Origin: Holophagales bacterium
Lineage (GTDB): Bacteria; Acidobacteriota; Thermoanaerobaculia; UBA5066
DNA: 64,000 nucleotides
NCBI GenBank assembly: GCA_016719485.1
Contig: JADJZB010000004.1
Coordinates: 1-64,000 of the forward strand
Reading direction: 5' to 3'
The notes under the pieces were generated by a model, which worked only from the letters and a program-made list of their open reading frames with translations, searched no databases and was not told the DNA's origin. Each line of letters begins with the position of its first letter. Position 1 is the first letter of the stretch. Position numbers and translations under genes: made by a program. Below, in pieces: positions 1-8,247 of the stretch.

Positions 1-504
1 CGTCCTTCTTCCCTTCCCTCCGGCAGGACCGGACCTGGCAGGGACCGACTCCTGTCCCGCGAGGGTGTTGGCGACCCTCCCGCGAGGCTCGAATCTTCTT
101 CCCGGTGGCGACGCAAGCACTCTGCCAGCGGCGGCGGCCGGTCTCGCGCTCGTTTGCCCGGTCGAAGTGCCTCTACCCGCCCGCGGCGTGGAAGGCCTTA
201 CACGGCTTCTGAAGAAGGTGCCATCCGAAGCTCTCTGACGGGCCCTGCGTCTCGTGTTGGACGGCGCTGTTCGAGCCGTCAAGGCGTGGCCCGCGACGGG
301 ACGCTGGATGAGCTCCCGAAGCGGCTCCTTGAAGCGGCTCGTCGACTCGGGCTGGCTTCGCAGTACCCATCCTCCCAACTCTACCGATCCGGCTCCGCCT
401 GAACAGCCGCCCCGTCGGCCGTCTGGGCACCCAGGTGCGAGAGCCTGCCATCCACGCCTTCTCGCACACCGGTTCCAGCTTCCCGCTCGGTTTCCGCGGG
501 TCCC
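1..504. other. No gene recognised
   Basis: I see no convincing coding sequence here. The open frames on both strands are short, low-complexity and mutually overlapping, without a good ribosome binding site or recognisable motif. A short inverted repeat (GAGGGT at 61-66, ACCCTC at 74-79) could form a weak hairpin, but there is no T tract and I do not call it a terminator. Confidence 0.4.
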
Positions 505-888
505 CTACGACCCCCCAAGGCTATGCATGCTGACTGTTCCGCAGCACCCGCCTTCCTTGTCCACGACGGGCAGGCTCGTCGCTCGATGCTCGTAAAGCTT
601 CCGGCGCGCCTCTTCCACCGGCTCATCTGCGCCACAGCATGCGGACGAGGCTCGCATGATCTCGTCGACGCGCACGTCGGAAGCATGACGGCCCTCGGCC
701 GCCACGCCGCAACACACGTCCCGCTCCGTGACGACACCGACCAGCTTCCGGCTCTCCGTACTTTCAACCACGGCCGCGCAGCCGCAGCCTGAATCGCGTA
801 TCGCTCGCGCGGCGTCTGCCGCCGTGGCCTGTGGCGTACAGCACGACGCCGCTTCGACGGGTTCCATCACATCACTACAACAACGCAT
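505..888 (-). CDS. Cys-rich CBS-domain protein
   Basis: A 127-residue protein with two CBS motifs: residues about 5-62 (ending LVGVVTERDVCCG) and about 70-125 (with ATSLPVVDKEG). CBS pairs usually bind adenine nucleotides and act as regulatory modules. The start at 888 is chosen because GGAGGAAAC lies just upstream; a longer frame to 1167 reads through the neighbouring gene and has no domain. The odd feature is the set of vicinal cysteines (MRCC, ASCC, DVCCG, SACCG, GGCCG), about eleven cysteines in all, unusual for a CBS protein and suggestive of metal or redox sensing. It is the last gene of a leftward set of stress and metal genes. The CBS fold is clear; the sensing role is inference. Confidence 0.75.
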   Translation of the reverse strand: MRCCSDVMEPVEAASCCTPQATAADAARAIRDSGCGCAAVVESTESRKLVGVVTERDVCCGVAAEGRHASDVRVDEIMRASSACCGADEPVEEARRKLYEHRATSLPVVDKEGGCCGTVSMHSLGGS

Positions 889-959
889 CTTTGTTTCCTC
901 CTTCAATCTCTCGCGTTTGCACTTCCTCCCACGCCCATCCCGGGCGACCCGCCATATCG

Positions 960-1229
960 CTACTCCGTTGCCGGCACATCCCACCGGCGGGCGAGGACGT
1001 TGTAGATCGGAACGAACACGAGGCCCGCATAGCAACCCCAGAGAAAGCTCTCGATCAAACCGAGCCAGAAGCTCCAGAAGGTCAACCACTTGAAGGCGGG
1101 TAACACCGCTTCCAGGAACTGGACCGAGTGCAGGCTCTGCGGCACGATCAGTCCGTAGATGACGCACAGGACGAAGCTGATCGCGGTGAAGATGCCCAGC
1201 GACCAGGTTACGAGCTTGATATTCAGCAT
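960..1229 (-). CDS. DUF5676-type small membrane protein
   Basis: An 89-residue protein with two predicted membrane helices, about residues 8-30 (VTWSLGIFTAISFVLCVIYG) and 45-80. The length, the LVTWSLGIF start and the WGCYAGLVFVPIYN end resemble the DUF5676 family of small membrane proteins, which is often found beside copper and other heavy-metal resistance genes. It starts at ATG 1229 behind an AGGAG-like site. It lies between the CBS protein and another small membrane protein, all reading leftward. The molecular role is unknown. Confidence 0.65.
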   Translation of the reverse strand: MLNIKLVTWSLGIFTAISFVLCVIYGLIVPQSLHSVQFLEAVLPAFKWLTFWSFWLGLIESFLWGCYAGLVFVPIYNVLARRWDVPATE

Positions 1230-1322
1230 TGTCCCGACTCCTTTACGTTCCGGGCTGGTGCTGCCCTCTACGATGGGCGACTCGCGTCACTTCGGCCTCT
1301 GCATGCGACCCAGGTGTTCCCT

Positions 1323-1520
1323 TCAATGTTGGTGCCCGCCTGCACTCGTGCTCACGACCCGACCCTCCGCCTCGTTCTTCTCTCCTTCAGCCCCGCCTCG
1401 TTGACGACCCCCTCCACCAGGACCGCCATGACGCCCGTGCCCGCCATGACCGAACAGGTGCATCGCGGCGAAGGCGATGAAGATGAACACCCAGAACCAG
1501 TTTGCCGTGAACCACGCCAT
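1323..1520 (-). CDS. DUF2933-like His/Gly-rich membrane peptide
   Basis: A 65-residue protein with one N-terminal membrane helix (WFTANWFWVFIFIAFAAMHL) followed by a His/Gly-rich tail (FGHGGHGRHGG) and a polar end finishing in HQH. This layout resembles DUF2933 and related small proteins found near copper efflux genes. The start ATG at 1520 has GGAGAGGGTC just upstream. The histidines could bind metal. The downstream neighbour is the DUF5676-like gene in the same direction. Function is unproven. Confidence 0.55.
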   Translation of the reverse strand: MAWFTANWFWVFIFIAFAAMHLFGHGGHGRHGGPGGGGRQRGGAEGEKNEAEGRVVSTSAGGHQH

Positions 1521-1679
1521 GACCCTCTCCTTTCGGCTTCTCGTCGCGCTCCCTCGTGAATACCGAGGACGGAGCGCCGCTGAAACGCCATTGCGACGGT
1601 CCCCAACCGCATCGCCGCTGCCGGCTTGCCACCCAGACGCCTTCGGTAGGCCTACCCGCGCTGTTCCACGAAGTTTCAG

Positions 1680-2447
1680 TCATCCTGCGCACTTCCCGTT
1701 GGCAGTTCCGACTCGGAGGTCCAGCGCACTTCGTTGCCGCCATGTCACATGCTCGTAAACGCTGCTCCAATACATGCCGAAGGCAACACCGAACATCAGC
1801 TCCTCCAGCGGCAGCCCTGCGGGCCGCCAGCCGATCAGATCGTCGAGCCTCCACACCGCTTCGATGTAGCCTGGCCACAGCCACCTCAGGCCGAGCAGGA
1901 AGGCCGCGTACAGCGCGAGAAACACCAGTCCACCGACGAGCATGTAGCGCCACAGATCGGGTCTGCACAGGCCGCTGGCCACTGTTCCTACGCACAGCGC
2001 CGCAATACCCGGATAGATCGGGTTCCATGGCAGCAGCAGGAATGCGCCAAATACGAAGAACGGGCTCGCGAGCGCGGCGCGGTGCCAGCGATGCCGGCGA
2101 TGCCGGCGATGCCGACGAGAGCCTCGCTCTCGAGGTGCGAGTGCCTCTTCCGCGGTCGGCGCCAGGGCCCGGTAGTCCGCCACGGCCAGCCCGCCAATAG
2201 CAAAGCAGAAGATCAGGCTCTCGATGTCGAAGCCCGTGCGATGCGCGAGATCGAACAGGCTCGGCGGGTTCCAGTACGCGGGCACGAACAAAGGCTCGGT
2301 CAATCCAAACAGTGCCGTCAGAGCGCTGGCCTGGAGCATGGCCCGCCGTGACGTCGGCCTCGCGACGAACAGCGCAGTCCAAGGCACCAGAAAGGCGCTC
2401 GCCCATATGAGCCACACGTAGCGGAATCCGGGGTCAACCGTGGGCAT
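1680..2447 (-). CDS. Lycopene cyclase domain membrane protein
   Basis: A 255-residue polytopic membrane protein with six or more hydrophobic helices. The C-terminal part contains GLPLEELMFGVAFGMYWSS, resembling the PLEE signature of the small heterodimeric-type lycopene cyclase subunits (CrtYc/CrtYd, CarR family), here with both halves in one chain. Such proteins cyclise lycopene ends, but standalone members of this domain family often lack carotenoid neighbours, as here, so the substrate is uncertain. A central cytosolic loop (about residues 108-123) is a short Arg/His run encoded by tandem GATGCCGGC units. It lies upstream of the small metal-linked membrane genes and reads the same way. Confidence 0.6.
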   Translation of the reverse strand: MPTVDPGFRYVWLIWASAFLVPWTALFVARPTSRRAMLQASALTALFGLTEPLFVPAYWNPPSLFDLAHRTGFDIESLIFCFAIGGLAVADYRALAPTAEEALAPRERGSRRHRRHRRHRWHRAALASPFFVFGAFLLLPWNPIYPGIAALCVGTVASGLCRPDLWRYMLVGGLVFLALYAAFLLGLRWLWPGYIEAVWRLDDLIGWRPAGLPLEELMFGVAFGMYWSSVYEHVTWRQRSALDLRVGTANGKCAG

Positions 2448-2524
2448 GGCCGTCGCCCCTCGCGTTGCTCGCCGTTGTCATCCGTCGGTGCCTGGCGCAA
2501 CGTTGCAGGTCGTCGATGTCATGG

Positions 2525-2706
2525 TGTGAACCTCGCGCGCTGAGTCATCGGATGAAGGCGTGAGCATCAGCCAAGTGCCGAGGCTCGCGCTCAGGAGAAC
2601 CTTCCACCGCATCGCTACGCCCCAGATCCTCGCCCTGGCGCTCACGAGAGAGTGATCATCACCAGCATCGCGGCAGCGGCGATGAGGCACGGCGTGTACC
2701 GTCACG
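2525..2706 (-). pseudogene. Remnant copy of the VKOR/SPW gene
   Basis: This stretch repeats three separate pieces of the gene at 4292-5245 in the same order and strand: a piece like 4276-4303, one like 4571-4664, and one like 4797-4852. The middle piece still reads IWGVAMRWKVLLSASLGTWL, close to the intact VWGVAMPWNLLLSAGLGTWL. Two internal deletions and many substitutions leave no working protein. The intact relative lies on the other side of the 6-phosphogluconate dehydrogenase gene, so an ancestral duplication or an insertion of that gene is likely. Confidence 0.7.
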
Positions 2707-2707
2707 C

Positions 2708-4180
2708 TCATCGCGGATCCCCTCGTGCGGACTGCCCGATCACGCTCTGCCAGTCGGTGCGTACGAACCCGGCCTCCGGCCGATCCACGCGCTGATACGT
2801 ATGGGCGCCGAAGAAGTCACGCTGGGCCTGCGTGAGGTTCTGCGGCAGCCGCGCGCAGCGATAGCTGTCGAAGTACGCGAGGGCCGCCGACATTGCCGGC
2901 ACCGGAATGCCCGCAGCGACCGCCGCCGAGATCGTCCGTCGCCATCCGCGCTCGGTCTCCGAAAGCCACGGACCGACGTCGGCGTCGAGCAGGACGTTCG
3001 GCAGGTCGGGCGCGCGCTCGAACGCGTGCATGAACGTGTTGAGCAGCCGCGCGCGGATGATGCAGCCGCCCTTCCAGATGCGGGCGATCTCGCGCAGGTC
3101 CACGCTCCAGCCGTACTCGCCGGAGGCCGTGCGCAACAGGCTCATCCCCTGCGCGTAAGCGCAGACCGTCGTGGCGCGGAGGGCGTCGTGAATGGCGTCG
3201 GTCATCTCCCGCACGTCGCCCGGGATGCGGCCCGTGGTTGCGCTCTGGAGTTGGGTGCTTGCGGTCGCGCGCTCGCCCTTCATGCTGGACAGGACGCGGG
3301 CGTCGATCGCCGCCGCGATCGTCGGGATCGGTACGCCGAGGTCGAGCGCGGACTGTGCGGTCCACTTTCCGGTCCCCTTCTGTCCGGCCTGGTCGAGGAT
3401 CATCTCGACCAGCGGGTTCCCCGTCTCGGGATCCCGCGCGCCGAGCACCTGCGCCGCGACGTCGATCAGGTAGGACTCGAGCGGTCCGCGGTTCCACTCT
3501 GCGAAAATGGCGGCTACCTCCGCCGCCGGGAGCGCGAGCCCCCGGCGGAGCAGGTCGTACGCCTCGGCGATTGCCTGCATGAGGCCGTACTCGATGCCGT
3601 TGTGAACCATCTTCGTGAAGTGACCGGCGCCGTCCGGCCCGACGTAAGTCACGCACGGACCCGAAACGGTCTTCGCGGCGATCGACTCGAGCACCGGGCG
3701 CAGCAGATCGTACGCGGCGCGCGCGCCGCCGGGCATCAGCGACGGGCCGTAACGCGCCCCCTCCTCTCCGCCGGACACGCCCATCCCGACGAAGCTGATC
3801 CGCCGGGCACGCAAGGCGGCCTCGCGCTGCTGCGTGTCGCGGAAGAACGAGTTGCCGCCGTCGATCACCACGTCGTCGTGCGCGAGGCCGGGCGTCAGCC
3901 GATCGAGCATCTGGTCGACCGGCTCGCCAGCGCTGACCATCAGCAAGATGCGGCGTGGCGGCGCAATCGCCGCCGTGAACTCCTCGAGTGTCCGCGTGCC
4001 GACCCAACGCCGGCTCGCGTCGCTGCTGTCGATGAAGCGCTGGACCTTCCCCTCGGTATGAGTCCAGAGCGCCACCCGGTAGCCGTGGTCCTCGATGTTG
4101 AGCGCGAGGTTCTCGCCCATGACGCCGAGGCCGATCAATCCCAACTCCGCCGCCTGGGGCTTCACGCCAGAGGTTGCCAT
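2708..4180 (-). CDS. gnd: 6-phosphogluconate dehydrogenase, decarboxylating
   Basis: Oxidises 6-phosphogluconate to ribulose 5-phosphate with release of CO2 and formation of NADPH, in the oxidative pentose phosphate pathway. The 490-residue length is typical of the long bacterial/eukaryotic form. The Rossmann motif GLIGLGVMGENLALN is at about residues 13-27, the substrate/catalytic block GPDGAGHFTKMVHNGIEYG at about 190-208, and KGGCIIRARLLN lies in the all-helical C-terminal domain. At the NADP-selecting position the usual NRT reads THT. ATG 4180 is chosen because AGGAGG is 8 nt upstream; a longer frame to 4219 adds only basic residues. NADPH supply fits the surrounding redox genes. It is bracketed by the intact and remnant copies of the VKOR/SPW gene. 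Confidence 0.93.
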   Translation of the reverse strand: MATSGVKPQAAELGLIGLGVMGENLALNIEDHGYRVALWTHTEGKVQRFIDSSDASRRWVGTRTLEEFTAAIAPPRRILLMVSAGEPVDQMLDRLTPGLAHDDVVIDGGNSFFRDTQQREAALRARRISFVGMGVSGGEEGARYGPSLMPGGARAAYDLLRPVLESIAAKTVSGPCVTYVGPDGAGHFTKMVHNGIEYGLMQAIAEAYDLLRRGLALPAAEVAAIFAEWNRGPLESYLIDVAAQVLGARDPETGNPLVEMILDQAGQKGTGKWTAQSALDLGVPIPTIAAAIDARVLSSMKGERATASTQLQSATTGRIPGDVREMTDAIHDALRATTVCAYAQGMSLLRTASGEYGWSVDLREIARIWKGGCIIRARLLNTFMHAFERAPDLPNVLLDADVGPWLSETERGWRRTISAAVAAGIPVPAMSAALAYFDSYRCARLPQNLTQAQRDFFGAHTYQRVDRPEAGFVRTDWQSVIGQSARGDPR

Positions 4181-4291
4181 GCTCGGCCTCCTCCTCTTGG
4201 TGCGGTGGGGCGGTGCCACACCGCTCGCTGCGCTGTGCCCGAAGCGAAGTGGCCGATTGTCGCCTTCATGGTCTCATCCTCGCGCGCTGAC

Positions 4292-5245
4292 TCATCGGAT
4301 GAAGCGGTCCCACGTGCCGTAGCGTTCGCCCACCGGGCCGCGCCGAAAGCTGAGCAGAATCACGAGCGCCCCGGCGAGCGCGTCACTCCACCTCGACGCT
4401 GGGGTGGCACCGCCGAGAACCCACGGGGCGACGATCACCCAGGCGCCGAAGACGATGTTGAGGAAGCGTATCGCACGGCCCACGTCGGCCAGCGCGATCA
4501 CGGCGGTGGTCACGATCAGGGCCCCGACGAGATGGTCGCTGTGGGCAGCCGCGCCGGTGCTTCCGAGCAACGAAGGCGTGAGCATCAGCCAAGTGCCGAG
4601 GCCCGCGCTCAGGAGCAGGTTCCACGGCATCGCTACGCCCCAGACCATCGCGCTGGCGCTCACGACGTCGGGGCGAACGGGACCGGTGTCCGGCGCCTCG
4701 CGCAGGGCACCCCCTAGCCAGAAGGTGCGCCAGAACGCCTGCCCTTCCCGGCGGGCCTGGACGAGGAACTGGCACATGGCCACGACCTCGTCGAGGGTGA
4801 GTGTGATCATGACGAGCATCGCGGCGGCGGCGATGAGGCACGGCGTGCACCAGAAACCGACTGCGAGGGGCTGGAGGATGATCAGCGTGATGCTCACGAT
4901 GCCGAGCGGGACGACGAGGATGCCGAAGAAGGTGACCATCCACGGCATGGTCCGCCACCGGCGCTTGTCGCCCATGAAGCCCATCAGAAACTCGACCATG
5001 TAGGCGAACGCGCCGAGCCCCGCGTCGGGGATCGGGAAGGCGCGAGAGACGTCGGACGTCAGCACGCGCTGCGTGCCGATGCCGAAGAGCGGGTCGGTGA
5101 GCGTGGCGACGTAGCCGAGCTGAAACGCGGTCATCTGCCGCGAGAGGAAGAAGCCGACGAGCGCGAGCGCGATGATCGGCGCTCGCTGCGGCCAGCTGGA
5201 AGGGTTGTAGGACCAGCCCGGCGGCACGTCCGGGCCGGGCTCCAC
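4292..5245 (-). CDS. VKOR-family and SPW-repeat membrane protein (3' half)
   Basis: A 317-residue frame beginning at a GTG. The first part (about 25-185) is a vitamin K epoxide reductase-like four-helix membrane domain with the active-site CxxC in GFWCTPCLIAA, expected to pass electrons between quinones and thiols of exported proteins. The second part (about 195-310) is an SPW-type repeat region (WGVAMPWNLLLSAGLGTWLM and GAWVIVAPWVLGG). The upstream gene ends in an SPW region whose frame runs into this one after a +1 shift near 5240. Single-chain epimerase-SPW-VKOR-SPW proteins are known to me as a family, so this is probably the 3' half of one gene. The operator-bearing promoter at 7002-7035 would serve both halves. 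Confidence 0.75.
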   Translation of the reverse strand: MEPGPDVPPGWSYNPSSWPQRAPIIALALVGFFLSRQMTAFQLGYVATLTDPLFGIGTQRVLTSDVSRAFPIPDAGLGAFAYMVEFLMGFMGDKRRWRTMPWMVTFFGILVVPLGIVSITLIILQPLAVGFWCTPCLIAAAAMLVMITLTLDEVVAMCQFLVQARREGQAFWRTFWLGGALREAPDTGPVRPDVVSASAMVWGVAMPWNLLLSAGLGTWLMLTPSLLGSTGAAAHSDHLVGALIVTTAVIALADVGRAIRFLNIVFGAWVIVAPWVLGGATPASRWSDALAGALVILLSFRRGPVGERYGTWDRFIR

Positions 5246-6914
5246 TCATCCCCGGTGCCACCGGCATCCCGGGCGCCAGGATGGCGAACACGACGACCAG
5301 CGCGCCGACGAGCGTGTCGTTGGAATAGGCAGCGGGCGTAGGCGCCCAGAAGGCGAGGGGGGCGAAGAGCAACCACAGGCCGACCAGCGAGCTCGCCCAC
5401 GGCGCCCACAGCTTCCAGAACGGCCAGCGCGAGAGGGAGAGCGCGGCGAGAAGGATGACGAAGGCGCCACTCGCGACGTCGCTCACCTGGAGCGCGGAGC
5501 TCCGGAGGCCGAGGGCAAACGCGCCCGTGATGAGCCACAGGCCCAACGTCATGTTGGCGAAATGCGGCCAGATCGCCCCGCCACCGTGCTCCATCGCCGT
5601 GGGCATCGCCGCGTCGCCGGAGGCAGCTGCCGTGGCCTTGGGCGGTTGCATGCCGTCTCCTGGCGGCATCAGGGCCGGATCTTGTTTGTGCGACGGCGCG
5701 TGGCCGGCGTGGGGCGTGGGTTCAGGGCGAACGGGGCCTGGCGCCGCCGGTGACTCGTGGACGTGTTCCTTCCGCCTACCGGGGGGCCGTTCCTGCGGCG
5801 ATGCCACAGCCGGCGCCTCGAACGTCCCGACCGTCTTCTCGAGCTTGGACGGGGGCTCTAGCTCGTTCTCGCGGTACCAGCCGATCGGATCGGCCTTCAG
5901 CGCCGCCACCATCTTCGGCAGCGTCTGGCGCAGCGAGCGCTTCGGCTCCCATCCGAGCAGGGCCCGGGCGCGGGTGATGTCGAGCGCAAAGTGGTCGTTC
6001 GCGCGGTCGATCATCCACGGCTTGACGAACGCCTCTTGTCCGGGGATGTGGTCCAGCACCCAGGCGCCCGCCTTCGCGAGGGGCGCCAACGCGGAAGGGA
6101 TCGCGATGGTCTCCGTGCTAGTGCCGCGGATCAGGCGGGCGATGCTGTGCTGCAGCTCGTCGTAGCTGAGGGCCTCCGGCTCGGCGAGGAGTATCGCGAC
6201 CTCCGGCGGAAGCGTGGCCCGGCGTTCCACGACGCGCTCGATGGCATCCACCATGTCATCCATGTGCAGGAAGGCCTGACCGTGCGCGGTCGAGCCGGAG
6301 TAGAACCGGCTGGAGAGGTTACGATCCAAGATGCGCTGGATCTGGTGCGCCAGCGGGACCGAGTGGCACCCGTCGTCGTAGACGCCGGAGATGCGCAGCA
6401 GGACGGCCGGAATGCCGCCTCGCTCGTCGCGGATGAGCTGCTCGGTCCGGACTTTCGACGCCGGGTACGCCCAGGTCGGTTCGAGCGGCCAGTCCTCCGT
6501 AATGAGCTCGCCGGGCTCGCCCGGCCGGTGTACGAGCATCGTGCTGGAGAAGACGAACTGTTCGATCTGGAAGCCGAGCTCGCGCAGGCTGCGCAGGAGG
6601 CGGCCCGTGCCGCGGACGGTGATCTCCTCGTACTTCGGGCTCGGCTTGCCGAAGAAATCATAGTAGGCGGCGAGATGGATCACCGAGGCGACGTGCGCCC
6701 CGTGGTGGTCACGGATGGCGCGGAGTCCGTCCCTTACGCTCTCGTCGGACGTGATGTCGACGGAGACGTACACGCAGCCCGTCGGCGCTGGTTGAGGTGC
6801 CTTTCGGTCGAACCCGACGACGTCATCGAAACGCCCGGCGAATCGCCGCATCACGGCGTCGCCGATTCGGCCGTTGGAGCCGGTGACGATGACAATCCCG
6901 CGGTCCGGCGTCAT
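5246..6914 (-). CDS. NAD-dependent epimerase/dehydratase fused to SPW repeat (5' half)
   Basis: The N-terminal ~370 residues are an extended short-chain dehydrogenase: dinucleotide motif VTGSNGRIGDAV near residue 8 and catalytic YPASK in TWAYPASKVRTEQL. A Pro/His-rich linker is followed by an SPW-repeat membrane region (about 470-570). ATG 6914 has GGGAGGAAAG upstream. In the given sequence this frame stays open to 4383, but beyond about 5240 it reads the antisense-like wrong frame of the VKOR domain, so I stop it where the VKOR frame takes over. A single-base indel beside the run GGGG at about 5238 explains the break. Substrate unknown. Its promoter carries the repeat shared with the cus operon, so metal- or envelope-stress control is likely. 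Confidence 0.75.
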
Positions 6915-7001
6915 GACCTTTCCTCCCGCCCCCGTGATGGAGTGGGCGCGCATCCCGGCTCTCGGTGTGGCCGGTGCGTACCGGCTGCATGGATCTATCA
7001 G

Positions 7002-7035
7002 AATGTGCGTCGCCAACATTAGAGGCACCTTAGAG
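7002..7035 (-). promoter_or_regulatory. Direct-repeat operator and -10 box upstream of epimerase gene
   Basis: On the minus strand the sequence reads CTCTAA, 5 nt, CTCTAA (7019-7035), so the half-sites repeat every 11 bp, typical of OmpR/PhoB-family response-regulator sites. Exactly 10 nt after the following T is CACATT (7002-7007), a plausible -10 box, with no good -35 box, as expected for an activated promoter. The start codon at 6914 is about 90 nt downstream. The same layout occurs at 14998-15029 and 17193-17226. Confidence 0.6.
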
Positions 7036-7200
7036 CCCAGCTCTCCGCCCCGTGTAAGCGATTGGGCGGCGTCGTCCGCTCCTCCCCGGGGAACGCTCAG
7101 TTCCGCGGATCGGCAGGGACGACGCCGCCCGGATCGATCAAGTCGGGCGAGACCGCGGGTGCCTCAGGCCCGATCGCGCTCCCCTCGGCAGGAGTCGCCG

Positions 7201-7722
7201 TCAGTGCCCTCGATGGCCGGAGCTCCCCATGCCACATCCGCCCCGGCTGGTCCTCGGTTCAGAGGCGGCCTCCTCACCGGCGAGCTCGGCAGCGGTCCCG
7301 AAAGTCCGCTCCGCCGCGGCGATCGCCTCGTCGACGAGCTCCCCGAGGGCGGGCGGCGCCGCGTCCGCCAGGCCACGGAGCGTCGCCAGGCTCTCCCGGC
7401 AGACCTTCTGTACCCGCGAGGCATCTCGCGCTCGGCCATCGTCCTCGCCACCGGCGCGTAGGCCGGCGCGCAGCTCATCCTGAACCGAGACGTAATCCCC
7501 GACGGACCGGTCGACCCGTTCGCGCTCGCGTGAACGGACGCTCGCGCGGAGCGCCCGCAGCGCGCTCCTTTCGTCGCGAAGCGCCACGTCCAGGTTCGCG
7601 GCAGGCCTCTCCGCCGAAGGCGTCTGGCCTGGCGCCCCCGGGTCGCCGTGGACGTGTTCCTGGGCCATGGCCGGGAGGCTCAGCATCGCCGTGGAAAGGA
7701 GAAGTGTTCGAAGAACTTTCAT
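7201..7722 (-). CDS. Exported hypothetical protein, His-rich ends
   Basis: A 173-residue protein with a signal peptide (MKVLRTLLLSTAMLSLPAMA, cleavage after AMA). The mature protein opens with QEHVHGDPG, continues as a helical Arg/Glu/Ala-rich domain, and ends GGCGMGSSGHRGH. The His clusters at both ends and a Cys/Met near the C-terminus suggest periplasmic metal binding. It is the last gene of the leftward efflux operon, 10 nt after the exported Cys-rich gene. I do not recognise the family; the helical middle recalls periplasmic metal-stress proteins, but this is inference. Confidence 0.6.
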   Translation of the reverse strand: MKVLRTLLLSTAMLSLPAMAQEHVHGDPGAPGQTPSAERPAANLDVALRDERSALRALRASVRSRERERVDRSVGDYVSVQDELRAGLRAGGEDDGRARDASRVQKVCRESLATLRGLADAAPPALGELVDEAIAAAERTFGTAAELAGEEAASEPRTSRGGCGMGSSGHRGH

Positions 7723-7732
7723 CGCTCAACCC

Positions 7733-8206
7733 CTAGAAAATGACGTTCTTGTGGTCCATGCCGCCGCATCCGTTCTTCGCGAACGGCCGGTTGCAGCCAC
7801 CCTTGAAACACGCATCGCCTGTGTACCCGGCGGGCCCGATGAACTTGACCCAGTCGAGGACGGCCGTCTTGAGCTGGGCCGCGTCGGCTCCCTTCACAAC
7901 GAGCATGTAGTTCGAGAGCCCCCAGATCGTCATGGCCATGTTGCACGGGCAGCAGCACGTCTTCATGGAGAACTTCTTGCAGCACACGGTCGGAATCGCC
8001 GAGAGGACGTCGTCCTTGATCTTCTGCTGCTCGGGCGCGAGGCTCATGTCGGCGTAGCCGATGAACTCCTGCGTCTGCGTCTTCACGTCCTTGAAGACCA
8101 TCTTCCCGGCGGCCGCCTTCGAAGGCGGGGCGGCGGCTGCCGACGAGATTGCGAGGACCGCAACGGCGGCGGCGATCCAGCGGCGGAGGTGGGTGGCTGT
8201 CGTCAT
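7733..8206 (-). CDS. Exported Cys-rich protein of the efflux operon
   Basis: A 157-residue protein with a signal peptide (about 1-26, ending SSAAAA). The mature part contains PTVCCKKFSMKTCCCPCNMA near residues 93-112 and a C-terminal GDACFKGGCNRPF and NGCGG set, about ten cysteines overall. Dense CC and CCCPC motifs suggest binding of soft metal ions such as Cu(I). ATG 8206 is chosen because AAGGAG lies 7 nt upstream; the frame itself stays open far upstream only as a shadow of cusA. It follows cusA by 41 nt and precedes the His-rich exported protein. I know of no characterised relative. Confidence 0.7.
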   Translation of the reverse strand: MTTATHLRRWIAAAVAVLAISSAAAAPPSKAAAGKMVFKDVKTQTQEFIGYADMSLAPEQQKIKDDVLSAIPTVCCKKFSMKTCCCPCNMAMTIWGLSNYMLVVKGADAAQLKTAVLDWVKFIGPAGYTGDACFKGGCNRPFAKNGCGGMDHKNVIF

Positions 8207-8247
8207 GGGGCTTCTCCTTATTGGTCTGGCTCGAATTGCGGTGCGCG

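Noticed and set aside
61..79. Hairpin GAGGGT/ACCCTC at the window start as a terminator
   Set aside because: Only six base pairs, no T run, and no gene whose end it would mark.
2801..4717. Long plus-strand frame opposite gnd
   Set aside because: Antisense shadow of 6-phosphogluconate dehydrogenase and the VKOR/SPW gene.
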